Under the pieces are notes generated by a model. That model was given only the letters and a program-made list of their open reading frames with translations. It was not told the origin of the DNA and searched no databases. DNA of 64,000 bases from Janibacter sp. DB-40 (GTDB taxonomy: Bacteria > Actinomycetota > Actinomycetes > Actinomycetales > Dermatophilaceae): NCBI RefSeq assembly GCF_029510815.1, contig NZ_CP120360.1, forward strand, positions 1,054,001-1,118,000, read 5' to 3'. Position numbers and translations under genes: made by a program. Of this stretch, positions 18,961 to 28,401 are shown one piece after another; within the stretch, counting starts at the first letter, position 1; each line of letters starts with the position of its first letter.

Positions 18961-20355
18961 TCAGATGTGCTGACCGGCCTCCGTGAGGACCGAGCGCAGG
19001 CGCTGCTCGATGTCGTCGAACTCGGCCTGGCCGATGGTCAGCGGCGGGGCCAGCTGGATGACCGGGTCCCCGCGGTCGTCGGCGCGGCAGTACAGGCCCG
19101 CGTCGAAGAGCCCCTTGTCGATGTGGCCGCGCAGCAGCGTCTCGGCCTCCTCGTCGGTGAAGGTCTCCCGGGTGGCCTTGTCCTTGACCAGCTCGATCCC
19201 GTAGAAGTAGCCCTCACCGCGCACGTCGCCGACGATCGGCAGGTCGAGCAGCTTCTCCAGGGTGCGGCGGAAGGCCGGCGCATTGGTCTTGACGTGGTCG
19301 TTGAGGCCCTCGCGCTCGAAGATGTCCAGGTTCGCCAGCCCGACCGCGGCACTGACGGGGTGACCACCGAAGGTGTACCCGTGCAGGAAGGTGTTGGTGC
19401 CCTTCCGGTAGGGCTCGAAGAGCCGGTCGCTGACGATCATCGCGCCGAGCGGGGAGTAGCCGGAGGTCATCCCCTTCGCGCAGGTGATGATGTCCGGGGT
19501 GTAGCCGAAGTCGGTGGAGGCGAACATCGAGCCGATGCGGCCGAAGGCGCAGATGACCTCGTCGGAGACGAGCAGCACGTCGTACTCGTCGCAGATCTCC
19601 CGCACCCGCTCGAAGTAGCCGGGGGGCGGCGGGAAGCAGCCGCCGGCGTTCTGCACCGGCTCGAGGAAGACCGCCGCGACGGTCTCCGGGCCCTCGAACT
19701 CGATGGCCTCGGCGATGCGGTCGGCGGCCCAGCGGCCGAAGGCCTTGGGGTCCTCGCGCAGCTCCTCGGCCGCCCGGTAGATGTTGGTGTTGGGCACCTT
19801 GTGCGCGCCGGGCACGAGCGGCTCGAAGTCGGCCTTCAGCGGCGGCAGGCCGGTGATCGACAGCGCGCCCTGCGGGGTGCCGTGGTAGGCGACCGCGCGG
19901 GAGATCACCTTGTGCTTGTGCGGCTTGCCGGTGAGCTTGAAGTACTGCTTGGCCAGCTTCCACGCCGACTCGACGGCCTCACCGCCACCACTGGTGAAGA
20001 AGACGCGGTTGAGGTCGCCGGGGGCACCGAGGGCCAGGCGCTCGGCCAGCTCGATGGCGGTCGGGTGCGCGAAGGACCACAGCGGGAAGAAGGCGAGCTG
20101 CTCGGCCTGCTTGGCGGCCGCCTCGGCCAGCTCCTGGCGGCCGTGGCCGACCTGGACGACGAAGAGCCCGGAGAGGCCGTCGATGTACTCCTTGCCGGTG
20201 TCGTCCCAGATCGTGTGGCCCTGCCCGCGCACGATGGTCGGGATGCGGTGGCCACCGTCCTCGAAGTCGCCGTGGCGCGTGAAGTGCATCCACAGGTGGT
20301 CGCGGGCGGCGTCCTGCAGGCTCGTGCCGCGGGCGGTCGTGTGTCGGTCGCTCAT
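18961..20355 (-). CDS. Class III omega-aminotransferase, probably putrescine/diamine aminotransferase
   Basis: The 464-aa PLP enzyme has FFTSGGGEAVESAWKLAKQY, AYHGTPQGALSITG, the cofactor Asp in LLVSDEVICAFGRIGSMF, the PLP lysine in ITCAKGMTSGYSPLGAM and TFGGHPVSAAVGLANLD. These match the diamine/beta-alanine-pyruvate branch of class III transaminases. An Lrp/AsnC regulator overlaps its start and an aminobutyraldehyde dehydrogenase is divergent. A diamine such as putrescine is therefore the likely amino donor, giving 4-aminobutanal. Substrate is inferred from context. Confidence 0.85.
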   Translation of the reverse strand: MSDRHTTARGTSLQDAARDHLWMHFTRHGDFEDGGHRIPTIVRGQGHTIWDDTGKEYIDGLSGLFVVQVGHGRQELAEAAAKQAEQLAFFPLWSFAHPTAIELAERLALGAPGDLNRVFFTSGGGEAVESAWKLAKQYFKLTGKPHKHKVISRAVAYHGTPQGALSITGLPPLKADFEPLVPGAHKVPNTNIYRAAEELREDPKAFGRWAADRIAEAIEFEGPETVAAVFLEPVQNAGGCFPPPPGYFERVREICDEYDVLLVSDEVICAFGRIGSMFASTDFGYTPDIITCAKGMTSGYSPLGAMIVSDRLFEPYRKGTNTFLHGYTFGGHPVSAAVGLANLDIFEREGLNDHVKTNAPAFRRTLEKLLDLPIVGDVRGEGYFYGIELVKDKATRETFTDEEAETLLRGHIDKGLFDAGLYCRADDRGDPVIQLAPPLTIGQAEFDDIEQRLRSVLTEAGQHI

Positions 20356-20810
20356 CTGGTCCCCCAGTTGTAGTGCTGCTTGTTGAGTTTGAGATAGACG
20401 AAGGTCTCGGTGGAGCGCACGCCCGGAAGGCGCCGGATCGTCTCGGTGAGCAGGGTCAGCAGGTGGTCGTCGTCCTCGCAGACGACCTCGGCGAGCAGGT
20501 CGAAGCTGCCGGCCGTCGTGACGACGTAGGAGACCTCGTCCACCGCGGCGAGGGCGTCGCCGACGGGGGTGAGGTCGCCCTCGACGGACAGCCCGATCAT
20601 CGCCTGCCGGGTGAAGCCCACCTGGAGCGGATCGGTGACGGCGACGATCTGCATGAAGCCGGTGTCGATGAGTCGCTGCACCCGCTGGCGCACCGCCGCC
20701 TCCGACAGGTCGACGGCCCGGGCGATCTCCGCGTAGGAGCGGCGACCGTCCTGCTGCAGGTGCTCGATGATCTGCTTGCTCACCTCGTCGAGCTTCACAC
20801 GGCTGGGCAT
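20352..20810 (-). CDS. Lrp/AsnC family transcriptional regulator
   Basis: The 152-aa protein has an N-terminal AsnC helix-turn-helix (LDEVSKQIIEHLQQDGRRSYAEIARAVDLSEAAVRQRVQRL) and a C-terminal RAM ligand-binding domain (about 70-145). The ATG at 20810 has GAGGAAG upstream; an in-frame start further upstream would put coding sequence over the repeated CCGTCGA sites. Its stop overlaps the aminotransferase ATG (ATGA), so both are one transcript. It probably senses an amine or amino acid and controls the divergent pair. Confidence 0.9.
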   Translation of the reverse strand: MPSRVKLDEVSKQIIEHLQQDGRRSYAEIARAVDLSEAAVRQRVQRLIDTGFMQIVAVTDPLQVGFTRQAMIGLSVEGDLTPVGDALAAVDEVSYVVTTAGSFDLLAEVVCEDDDHLLTLLTETIRRLPGVRSTETFVYLKLNKQHYNWGTR

Positions 20811-20830
20811 GGCGCCATCTTCCTCTTCGG

Positions 20831-20942
20831 TACCCGTCGATTGCAACCCGAGCACCTACGGTATCCGTCGAACTGGCCCGTTATCGAGTGGGTGATCCGT
20901 CGATGAGGGTCCGTCCGACACGTGACACGCAGCGTTCGACGG
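20831..20942. promoter_or_regulatory. Helically phased CCGTCGA repeats, candidate AsnC-family operator
   Basis: Three direct copies read TACCCGTCGA (20831-20840), TATCCGTCGA (20862-20871) and GATCCGTCGA (20894-20903), spaced 31 and 32 bp. An inverted copy GTTCGACGG lies at 20934-20942. They fill the divergent region between the AsnC-type gene and the aldehyde dehydrogenase. Roughly three-turn phasing suits a multimeric Lrp-type protein that wraps DNA. The role is inferred. Confidence 0.55.
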
Positions 20943-21006
20943 GGATATGGTGCGAGTCACACGATCGAAGCGCCCGACCGGCCCCAACCCACAAGGAGTG
21001 GCCCCC

Positions 21007-22464
21007 GTGACCGACACCACCCAGGACACCCGCGCCCTGCGCAACTTCGTCGGGGGTGACTACGTCGAGTCGCTCGGGGACGAGCACTTCGACCTCGTCG
21101 ACCCCTCGACGGGGAAGGTCGTCTCCTCCTCCCCGGCGAGCACCGCCGGTGACGTCGACCGTGCCTATGCCGCGGCCTCGAGCGCGTTCGGCACCTGGGG
21201 GTCCACGACCCCGGCGGAGCGGCAGATGGCCCTGCTGAAGTTCGCGGACGCCCTCGAGGCCCGCTCCGAGGAGCTGGCCCGCATCGAGGCGAAGAACACC
21301 GGCAAGCCGGTCGCGCTGACACTGAGCGAGGACATCCCGATGATGCTCGACCACCTCCGCTTCTTCGCCGGGGCGGCGCGGGTGCTGGAGGGCAAGTCCG
21401 CCGGCGAGTACATGAAGGGCTTCGAGAGCTGGGTGCGGCGGGAGCCGATCGGCGTCGTCGGCCAGGTCACGCCGTGGAACTACCCGATGATGATGGCCAT
21501 CTGGAAGATCGCCCCGGCACTGGCCGCCGGTAACACGGTCGTGCTCAAGCCGAGCGACACCACCCCCGAGGCGACCCTGCTCATGGCCGAGATCGCCAGC
21601 GAGTTCCTCCCCGAGGGGACCTTCAACGTCGTCGCCGGCAACCGCGACACCGGTCGCCTGGTCGTCGAGCACGCGAGCCCCCAGCTCGTGGCGATCACCG
21701 GGTCCGTCCGGGCCGGTATCGAGGTCGCCGCCTCCGCGGCGAAGGACCTGAAGCGGGCCCACCTCGAGCTCGGCGGCAAGGCGCCGGTCGTGGTCTTCGA
21801 CGACGCCGACATCGAGGCCGCCGTCGCCGGCATCGGCGAGGCGGGCTACTTCAACGCCGGTCAGGACTGCACCTCGGCCACGCGGGTGCTGGCCGGCCCC
21901 GGCATCCACGACGACTTCGTGGCGGCCCTGTCCGAGTACGCGAGGACCGAGGCGAAGGTCGGCTACCCGGACGACGAGGACGCCCTCCTGGGGCCGGTGA
22001 ACAACAAGAACCAGCTGGCCACCGTCACCGGCTTCCTCGAGCGCCTCCCGGACCACGCGAACCTCGCGGTCGGTGGCACCCGGATGGAGCAGATGGGCGA
22101 GGGGTTCTACCTCTCACCCGCGGTCGTCTCCGGGCTGCACCAGGACGACGAGGCGATCCAGAAGGAGATCTTCGGCCCGGTCATCACGGTGCAGAAGTTC
22201 TCCGACGAGGACCAGGCCGCTGCCTGGGCCAACGGCGTCGAGTACGGCCTCGCCTCCAGCGTCTGGACGAAGGACTTCGGCCGGGCGATGCGGATGAGCC
22301 GCCGCCTCGACTTCGGCTGCGTGTGGATCAACTGCCACATCCCGCTCGTCGCCGAGATGCCGCACGGCGGGTTCAAGAAGTCCGGTCACGGCAAGGACCT
22401 GTCGATGTACGGCTTCGAGGAGTACACGCGCATCAAGCACGTCATGGCCAACCTCGACTCGTGA
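21007..22464 (+). CDS. Aminobutyraldehyde dehydrogenase family NAD-dependent aldehyde dehydrogenase
   Basis: The 485-aa ALDH has [23 protein letters not shown], the Lys in VVLKPSD, the active-site Glu in [13 protein letters not shown] and the catalytic Cys in [23 protein letters not shown] and the ending [20 protein letters not shown] resemble gamma-aminobutyraldehyde dehydrogenases. It would oxidise 4-aminobutanal to GABA, the step after the neighbouring aminotransferase. The GTG at 21007 follows AAGGAG at 20993-20998. A shared terminator follows. Confidence 0.88.
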   Translation: MTDTTQDTRALRNFVGGDYVESLGDEHFDLVDPSTGKVVSSSPASTAGDVDRAYAAASSAFGTWGSTTPAERQMALLKFADALEARSEELARIEAKNTGKPVALTLSEDIPMMLDHLRFFAGAARVLEGKSAGEYMKGFESWVRREPIGVVGQVTPWNYPMMMAIWKIAPALAAGNTVVLKPSDTTPEATLLMAEIASEFLPEGTFNVVAGNRDTGRLVVEHASPQLVAITGSVRAGIEVAASAAKDLKRAHLELGGKAPVVVFDDADIEAAVAGIGEAGYFNAGQDCTSATRVLAGPGIHDDFVAALSEYARTEAKVGYPDDEDALLGPVNNKNQLATVTGFLERLPDHANLAVGGTRMEQMGEGFYLSPAVVSGLHQDDEAIQKEIFGPVITVQKFSDEDQAAAWANGVEYGLASSVWTKDFGRAMRMSRRLDFGCVWINCHIPLVAEMPHGGFKKSGHGKDLSMYGFEEYTRIKHVMANLDS

Positions 22465-22494
22465 GGCCGCAGACCCCACGTCGCTGAGCGCGTC

Positions 22495-22533
22495 GCTGGG
22501 CCCCGTTCCCGGTCTCCGGGGGCGGGGCTCAGC
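22495..22533. terminator. Bidirectional terminator between the aldehyde dehydrogenase and PAP2 genes
   Basis: The left arm (22495-22512) and right arm (22516-22533) pair over 18 bp, allowing G-U wobbles, around a TCT loop. It serves two convergent genes and overlaps the PAP2 stop codon. Confidence 0.75.
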
Positions 22534-23446
22534 CCTTGCCGGTGGTCTGCAGCTCGCGCACCCGGGCGTGGTGACCCTGCTCGCGCAGGGCGAAGGGGGC
22601 CGACCGCGGGCCGGGCCACGCGGTCGCCGAGTCGGATCGAGCCGTCATGGGCCGCACCGTCACCGGGCGCATCGGGGGCAGGTCGTTGGCGCTCTGGGCC
22701 ACCGTGGGGACGGCTGTCCGGGTCGGGGCGGGGGTCGGCCGTGCCGGTGCCGCTGCGGCACGCGCGGTCGGTGGTTGCCAGCCGAGGATCGGCCTGCCGG
22801 CCGCGACGCGGCGATCGACGTCGACGATGATCCGCAGCATGAGGGCACCGGCGAGCATGCCGCCGAGCAGGTCGGTGGGCCAGTGGAAGCCGAGGTAGAA
22901 GGCGACGACGATGGACTGGGCGGTGATGAGGCCGACGAGGACGTTCAGCCGCTTGCGGATGCGCACGTGCGGGCCCGCGTAGGTGCGCAGCAGGTAGGCC
23001 GCCGCGCCGTAGAAGAGGATCGCCTCGGCGGCGTGGCCCGAGGGGTAGGCGATGCCGTACCACCCGTGGGCGAAGACGCCGCCCTCCCAGAACTGGCCGC
23101 TGCCGGCGGCGGGGGAGGTGCGACCCAGCAGGATCTTCATCCCGCCGACTCCGGCGTAGAAGGCCACCTCGGCCGCGACGACGATGGCGAGCGGGTGCCA
23201 GGTGCGGTGCCTGCGCGCCAGCACGACCGCGACGAGGAGGAGCACGGGCAGGCAGACGGCCTGACCGGCGATCGCGTTGGGGACCGTGTCGAGGAAGCCG
23301 AACCAGTTGGGCGTGTACCTCTTGGCCCAGTACCCCTGCAAGGCCGCGTCGAGGGAGCGCAGCGGGCCGGCCGCGAGAAGGGTGACGACGACCAGCGCAC
23401 CGGCCAGGGCCGGGGCGCTCGTCCACCGAGACGACTTCGAGGTCAC
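22529..23446 (-). CDS. PAP2-family membrane phosphatase
   Basis: The 305-aa protein has about six transmembrane segments and the three PAP2 motifs: KILLGRTSP, YPSGHAAEA and FYLGFHWPTDLLGG. It should dephosphorylate a lipid phosphate (phosphatidate or undecaprenyl pyrophosphate type) at the outer membrane face. The last ~75 residues are a Pro/Ala/Arg-rich cytoplasmic tail. The only good start is the GTG at 23446, with GAAGG directly adjacent, an unusually short spacing. Confidence 0.88.
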   Translation of the reverse strand: MTSKSSRWTSAPALAGALVVVTLLAAGPLRSLDAALQGYWAKRYTPNWFGFLDTVPNAIAGQAVCLPVLLLVAVVLARRHRTWHPLAIVVAAEVAFYAGVGGMKILLGRTSPAAGSGQFWEGGVFAHGWYGIAYPSGHAAEAILFYGAAAYLLRTYAGPHVRIRKRLNVLVGLITAQSIVVAFYLGFHWPTDLLGGMLAGALMLRIIVDVDRRVAAGRPILGWQPPTARAAAAPARPTPAPTRTAVPTVAQSANDLPPMRPVTVRPMTARSDSATAWPGPRSAPFALREQGHHARVRELQTTGKG

Positions 23447-23526
23447 CCTTCAGGTCTAATGGATCTTCCTGACAACTTCCTGTGCAACACGCCTCCGGTG
23501 AGTGAGTTCACAGTCCGTTCACCCGC

Positions 23527-24633
23527 TCATCGCGGTGGGGCGAGCTCCTCACGGACGGCCTCTGCGAAGGCGTCCACATCGGCCTCGGTGGTGTCCCAGG
23601 CGCACATCCAGCGCACCTGGCCGGTCGTCTCGTCCCAGAAGTAGAAGCGGAAGCGCTCCATGAGCCGCTCGCTCGCCAGACGGGGGAGGATCGGGAAGAC
23701 CGCGTTGGCCTCCACCTTCGTCACCAGGCGCACCCCGTCGATGTCGGCGACCGCCTCGGACAGGCGGCGGGCCATGCCGTTGGCGTGCTCGGCGTTGCGG
23801 CGCCACAGGTCCCCCTCGAAGAGGGCGAGCAGCTGTGCCGAGACGAAGCGCATCTTGCTGGCCAGCTGCATCGACTGCTTGCGCAGGTAGGTCAGGCCGG
23901 CGACGCGCTCGGGGGAGAGGACGACGACGGCCTCGGCGATCATCGCCCCGCCCTTGGTGCCGCCGAGCGAGAGGATGTCGACGCCCGCCTCGCTCGTCAG
24001 CTGCGCCAGCCCCGTCCCGAGCGCGGCGGCGGCGTTGACCAGGCGCGACCCGTCGAGGTGCAGCACCCAGCCGCGGGCGTGGACGAGGTCGGCGATGGCG
24101 CGGATCTCCTCGGGCGAGTAGACCGTGCCGACCTCGGTGGAGTTGGTGATCGACACGACCCCGATCTGGGCGAAGTGCTCGTCCCCCTCCCGAGCCGGGT
24201 AGGCCTCGATGAGCTCCGGCGTGAGCTTGCCGTCGGGCGTGTCGATGACGTTGACCTTCAACCCACCGACCCGCTCCGGGGCCGCGGCCTCGTCGGCGTG
24301 GATGTGCGCGCTGCTCGTCGTCAGGACCGAGGCCCAGCGCGGCGTCGCCGCCTGGAGGGCGAGGACGTTGGCGCCCGTGCCGTTGAAGACCGGGAAGACC
24401 TCGACCGGGCGGGCGAAGACGTCGGAGAGCACCTCGGTCAGGCGCGCGGTGTAGACGTCCTCGCCGTAGGCGACCTGGTGACCGCCGTTGGCGGCGACGA
24501 TCGCCGCGAGCACCTCCGGGTGCACCCCGGCGTAGTTGTCGCTGGCGAAGCCGCGCTCGCCCGGGTCGTGGAGCGGGGAGAAGGGGGCGTCCCCGCCGGT
24601 CGTCGTGGTCTCGGTCTCGTGCTGGATGGTCAC
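23527..24633 (-). CDS. Low-specificity threonine aldolase family PLP enzyme
   Basis: The 368-aa fold-type I PLP enzyme has SDNYAGVHPEVL, VFNGTGANVLAL, HLDGSRLVNAAAALG and PLP-binding Lys227 in SLGGTKGG. The family cleaves threonine or allo-threonine to glycine and acetaldehyde. The GTG start overlaps the upstream gene's stop as GTGA, so translation is coupled to the DUF6421-like protein. No direct link between the two functions is known to me. Confidence 0.9.
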   Translation of the reverse strand: MTIQHETETTTTGGDAPFSPLHDPGERGFASDNYAGVHPEVLAAIVAANGGHQVAYGEDVYTARLTEVLSDVFARPVEVFPVFNGTGANVLALQAATPRWASVLTTSSAHIHADEAAAPERVGGLKVNVIDTPDGKLTPELIEAYPAREGDEHFAQIGVVSITNSTEVGTVYSPEEIRAIADLVHARGWVLHLDGSRLVNAAAALGTGLAQLTSEAGVDILSLGGTKGGAMIAEAVVVLSPERVAGLTYLRKQSMQLASKMRFVSAQLLALFEGDLWRRNAEHANGMARRLSEAVADIDGVRLVTKVEANAVFPILPRLASERLMERFRFYFWDETTGQVRWMCAWDTTEADVDAFAEAVREELAPPR

Positions 24634-26788
24634 GCCGACATCCTCACATCCGCCGTGCCCGCGGCATCGTGGGCGTCCCCGGCGTCGTCCGCGCCCGTGA
24701 TCCCGCGCGTGGAGTCGATGACCGGGCCGAGCTTCTTGCGCAGCGCCTCGAAGAAGACGTTGAGCGGGAACTCGTCCGGCAGGACGGCGTCGTTGAGGCC
24801 CTTGCGGGGGCCGTCGAGCGGCAGGCCGGCCGCCCCCTTCGCCCAGACCGACGCCGGGTGCGGCGCGACGTACCGGGAGATGAACTCGTGGGCCGCCATC
24901 CAGTGGCCGACCTTGGACCGGTCGATCCCGTCGCGGTAGAGGGCCTCGATCGCGTCGGAGAGGGCGACCACGGTCTCGGGCACCCGACGCCAGTCGAAGG
25001 AGAGGCGGTTGTCCGTCCAGCGCAGCGCGTCGTGCTTGTGCAGCCACGCGAAGAGCAGCTGGCCACCCAGGCCGTCGTAGTTGCGGTGCCGGTCACCGGT
25101 CACGGGGAAGCGGAAGCCGCGGTCGAAGACGACCGCCAGCTGCACGGCCCGGGCGAAGGGGTGGCCCTCCTGCGCGAGGTCGACGCACTGGCGGAAGGTG
25201 TTCAGGTCGCAGCGCAGCTCCTCGAGCGCGTACATCCAGTACGGCATCCGCTGCTTGATCATGAAGGGGTCGAAGGGCAGGTCGCCGTGGCTGTGGGTGC
25301 GGTCGTGCATGAGGTCCCACATGGCGAAGACCGACTGGGCCATCTCCTGCGAGGCGACGAGCCGCTCGCCCTCCGGCGGCAGGTCGAGGGAGAGGGTCTC
25401 GGCGGCCGCCTCGGTGATCCGACGGAAGCGCGCGGCCTCGCGGTCGGAGAAGATCGCCCCCCAGCTGAAGGTCGGCACCTCCCGGACGGAGACCGTCTCG
25501 GGGAAGAGGACGGCTGAGTTCGTGTCGTAGCCGGGGGTGTGGTCGAGGAACTGCACCGAGAGGAACATCGGGTTGTCGAAGGTGGCCTCGACGTCGGCGA
25601 GCCAGTCCGGCCAGAAGACGCTGATCAGCACGGCCTCGAAGACGCGGTCGGGGTTGCCGTTCTGCGTGTACATCGGGAAGAGGACCAGGTGCTCGGCCCC
25701 GTCGACACGGTGCTGCTCGGGGCGGAAGGCCATGAGGCTGTCGAGGAAGTCCGGCACGCCGAAGCCGTCGTCGACCCAGCGGCGCAGGTCGGTCGGCAGG
25801 GCGGCGAGGTACTCGGCGTCGTGCGGGAAGCGCGGGGCGAGCTCCTCGACCCGGGCGATCATCTGCGTCACGAGCTCGGTGGCGCGCTCGCGGTCGGCCT
25901 CCGGCGTCAGCGAGCCGTCACCCGCCTGCATCGTGCGCAGCTCCTCCACGGCCGACTTGAGGGCCAGCCAGGCCTCCGACGCCACGGTGGTCGAGGCGGT
26001 CAGGCCCCCCGGGGCCGAGCCGTCGACACCACCGTTGCCCGCCCACGTGACGAGGTTGATCCAGAACTCCTCGTGGTCGAGCTCGCCGATCGAGTCGTCG
26101 CCGACGAGGTCGGAGTCGGCCAGGACGACGACGCGTCCTCGGCCGTGCTCGAGGGTCACCGCGAGGGGCTCACCGGCCGGGTGCGCGGTCTCCGAGGTGC
26201 GGGCCAGGACGGCGGCGCCGGCGGCGCCGGACACGTCGAGGGTCCCGGAGCGGTAGAAGCACAGGTCCGCGATGCCCGCGAGGACCCCCTGGCCGGGGCT
26301 CTGGGCGGTGTCCGGGCGCACCCAGGTGGCGTTGCCGTGCTGGCGCCGGCCGCCGTCGGGGGACTCGTGCACGAGGGTGGAGACGATCCCCACGCCGAAG
26401 GGGGCGAGCAGCTCGTCCAGGTTGTTGCCGTGGGTGTCCTGGTCGCACTCGGCGAGGACGACCAGGCCGCCCCCTTCGCCACGTGGTCGACGACGGCGTC
26501 GATCTCGGACGCGAGCAGGACCGGGGGCAGGCCGCCGGTCACCCGCTCGCTCGCCGCGTCGGCGAGGTGCGGGATGACGAGGACGTCGACGCCCTCGAGT
26601 GCCTCGGGGGTCAGCCGGCCGTCGGTGTGCGCGTCGACGCGGGTGCCGCGTCCGCGCAGCAGGGCGGCGGAGCGGGCCAGGCTGGCGTCCCCGGGGTTGG
26701 CGGGGTTCATCTCCGCGGCACGGTCGGCATCGAGCGACCACGCACTGGAGTGCACCTGGTCGACGAGGACACGGGCGAAGGGGGTCAT
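24630..26788 (-). pseudogene. DUF6421-like protein with N-terminal GATase-like domain, one frameshift
   Basis: From ATG 26788 the first ~105 codons are in one frame and the rest in another. One extra base in the CCCCC run at about 26470-26474 restores a 719-aa protein. Residues ~1-255 resemble a class I glutamine-amidotransferase-like or ThuA-like fold (GGGLVVLAECD, RVVVLADSDLVGD). Residues ~270-700 match what I recall as DUF6421 in actinobacteria, with LFPMYTQNGNPDR, PGYDTNSAVLFPET, H495-DRT-H499 and EELRCD (523-528), which could bind metal. Function is unknown. It is divergent from a CNNM gene and coupled to threonine aldolase. The domain name is from memory and should be verified. Confidence 0.65.
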
Positions 26789-27006
26789 GACAGCCTCCGG
26801 GGTCGGGACGGGAAGTTCCTTCGTTCCAGCCTGTCAAAACAGGATGAGTTTCGCCAGTTCATGGCTACAGGAGACCGATCTTCCTTCGGTGGCGATGGTG
26901 CGCGCAGGGCGTCGTCCGTCCTGCCGCGGCCGCCATAGACTGTGGCCCCCCGACCTCGAACCGGAGCGTGAAGCCCCACCATGGACTCGTCCGCGAGCCC
27001 CCCGAC

Positions 27007-28401
27007 ATGATCACCACGATCATCACCCTGCTCCTCGGCATCGTCGTCCTGCTGGCGGTCATCGCCGCGAACGGCTACTTCGTGGCCCAGGAGTTCGCCT
27101 TCATGTCCGTGGACCGGACCCGTCTGGCCGCCCAGGCGAAGGCCGGTGACGCAGCGGCGGAACGCGCCCTCAAGGTCACCCGCCGTACCTCCTTCATGCT
27201 CTCCGGGGCGCAGCTGGGCATCACCGTCTCGGGCCTGCTCGTCGGTGAGCTCGCCGAGCCCATGGTCGGCGAGGCCCTCGGCGCGCTGCTCGGGGTGGCG
27301 GGTGTGCCGGCGGCCGTGAGCATCGGCATCGGCACCACGCTCGTGCTCGTCCTGGCCACCGTCGTGCAGATGATCTTCGGCGAGCTCTACCCGAAGAACC
27401 TCGCCATCGCCGCCCCCGAGCCCCTGGCCCGCCGACTGGCCCGCTCCACGGTGATCTACCTCAACGTCTTCGGCTGGCTCATCACCTTCTTCGACCACGC
27501 CGCGAACGCGCTGCTGCGCCTGCTGCGCATCGAGCCCGTGCACGACCTCGACACCAGCGTCACCGCAGAGGAGCTCAAGCGCGCGGTGGCGGAGTCCCGG
27601 GAGACGGGCGACCTGCCCCCGGAGCTGTCCCTGCTCATCGACCGGGTGCTGGACTTCCCCGACCAGGACGTCGAGCACGCGATGATCCCGCGTGCTCGGG
27701 TGGACGTCGTGACCACGGACACCACGGTGGCGCAGCTGCGGGACCTGATGTCCGAGGCGCACACCCGGTACCCCGTCGTCGACGGGGAGGGCGACCCCGT
27801 GGGCGTCGTCGCGCTCGGCGACGTCCTCCGTGACGGGAGTGCCGAGACCGCCGCGGAGCTCATGGGTGAGCCGCTGGTCGTCCCGTCCCTGATGCCGCTC
27901 CCGGAGGCGCTCAGCCAGCTCGTGGCCAGCCGCAACCAGCTCGCCTGCGTCGTCGACGAGTACGGCGGCTTCGCAGGGGTCCTCACGATCGAGGACCTCG
28001 CCGAGGAGCTCGTCGGGGAGATCACCGACGAGCACGACGAGGAACCCGCCTCGAACGTGGTCACCGAGGCCGATGGTGTCTGGCGGATGGCCGGCGACGT
28101 GCATCTCGACGAGGTGGCCCGCCTCCTGGGGCACGACCTGCCGGAGGGGGACTACGAGACGCTGGCCGGCCTGCTCATCGCCCACGAGGGCACCCTCGTC
28201 GAGGTCGGGGAGAGCGTCCGGGTCCCGTTGCCCGACGACCCCGGCGACCTCGCCTCGGAGCACCCCGCGCACCGTGCGCTCGCACTCGAGGTGCTCGACG
28301 TCTCCCGACACGTGCCGAGCGACCTGCGGGTGCACCTCGTCGAGGACGTCCCGGACGGGTCGGACCCGTCCCCGGAGCCCGCCACGGAGGAGGAGCGATG
28401 A
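27007..28401 (+). CDS. CNNM/CorC (hemolysin C) family membrane protein with CBS domains
   Basis: The 464-aa product has an N-terminal DUF21/CNNM membrane domain (about 1-190, AANGYFVAQEFAFMSVDRTRL, QMIFGELYPKNLAIA). A paired CBS domain follows (about 215-335), then a C-terminal CorC_HlyC domain with WRMAGDVHLDEVARLLG. Family members act in magnesium or cobalt efflux or homeostasis. The ATG at 27007 starts with the first membrane helix; a GTG at 26968 would add 13 residues. TAGACT at 26935-26940 could be the -10 box. It overlaps the next gene by ATGA. Confidence 0.88.
   Translation: MITTIITLLLGIVVLLAVIAANGYFVAQEFAFMSVDRTRLAAQAKAGDAAAERALKVTRRTSFMLSGAQLGITVSGLLVGELAEPMVGEALGALLGVAGVPAAVSIGIGTTLVLVLATVVQMIFGELYPKNLAIAAPEPLARRLARSTVIYLNVFGWLITFFDHAANALLRLLRIEPVHDLDTSVTAEELKRAVAESRETGDLPPELSLLIDRVLDFPDQDVEHAMIPRARVDVVTTDTTVAQLRDLMSEAHTRYPVVDGEGDPVGVVALGDVLRDGSAETAAELMGEPLVVPSLMPLPEALSQLVASRNQLACVVDEYGGFAGVLTIEDLAEELVGEITDEHDEEPASNVVTEADGVWRMAGDVHLDEVARLLGHDLPEGDYETLAGLLIAHEGTLVEVGESVRVPLPDDPGDLASEHPAHRALALEVLDVSRHVPSDLRVHLVEDVPDGSDPSPEPATEEER

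Noticed and set aside
17239..20373. Plus-strand open frame of 1044 codons
   Set aside because: It is a shadow of purU and of the opposite-strand LOG and aminotransferase genes, with no domain and biased composition.
26460..26480. Programmed ribosomal frameshifting at the DUF6421 break
   Set aside because: The same single-base deficit is seen in five unrelated genes and always in G/C runs, without a shared slippery heptamer and downstream structure; an indel is simpler.
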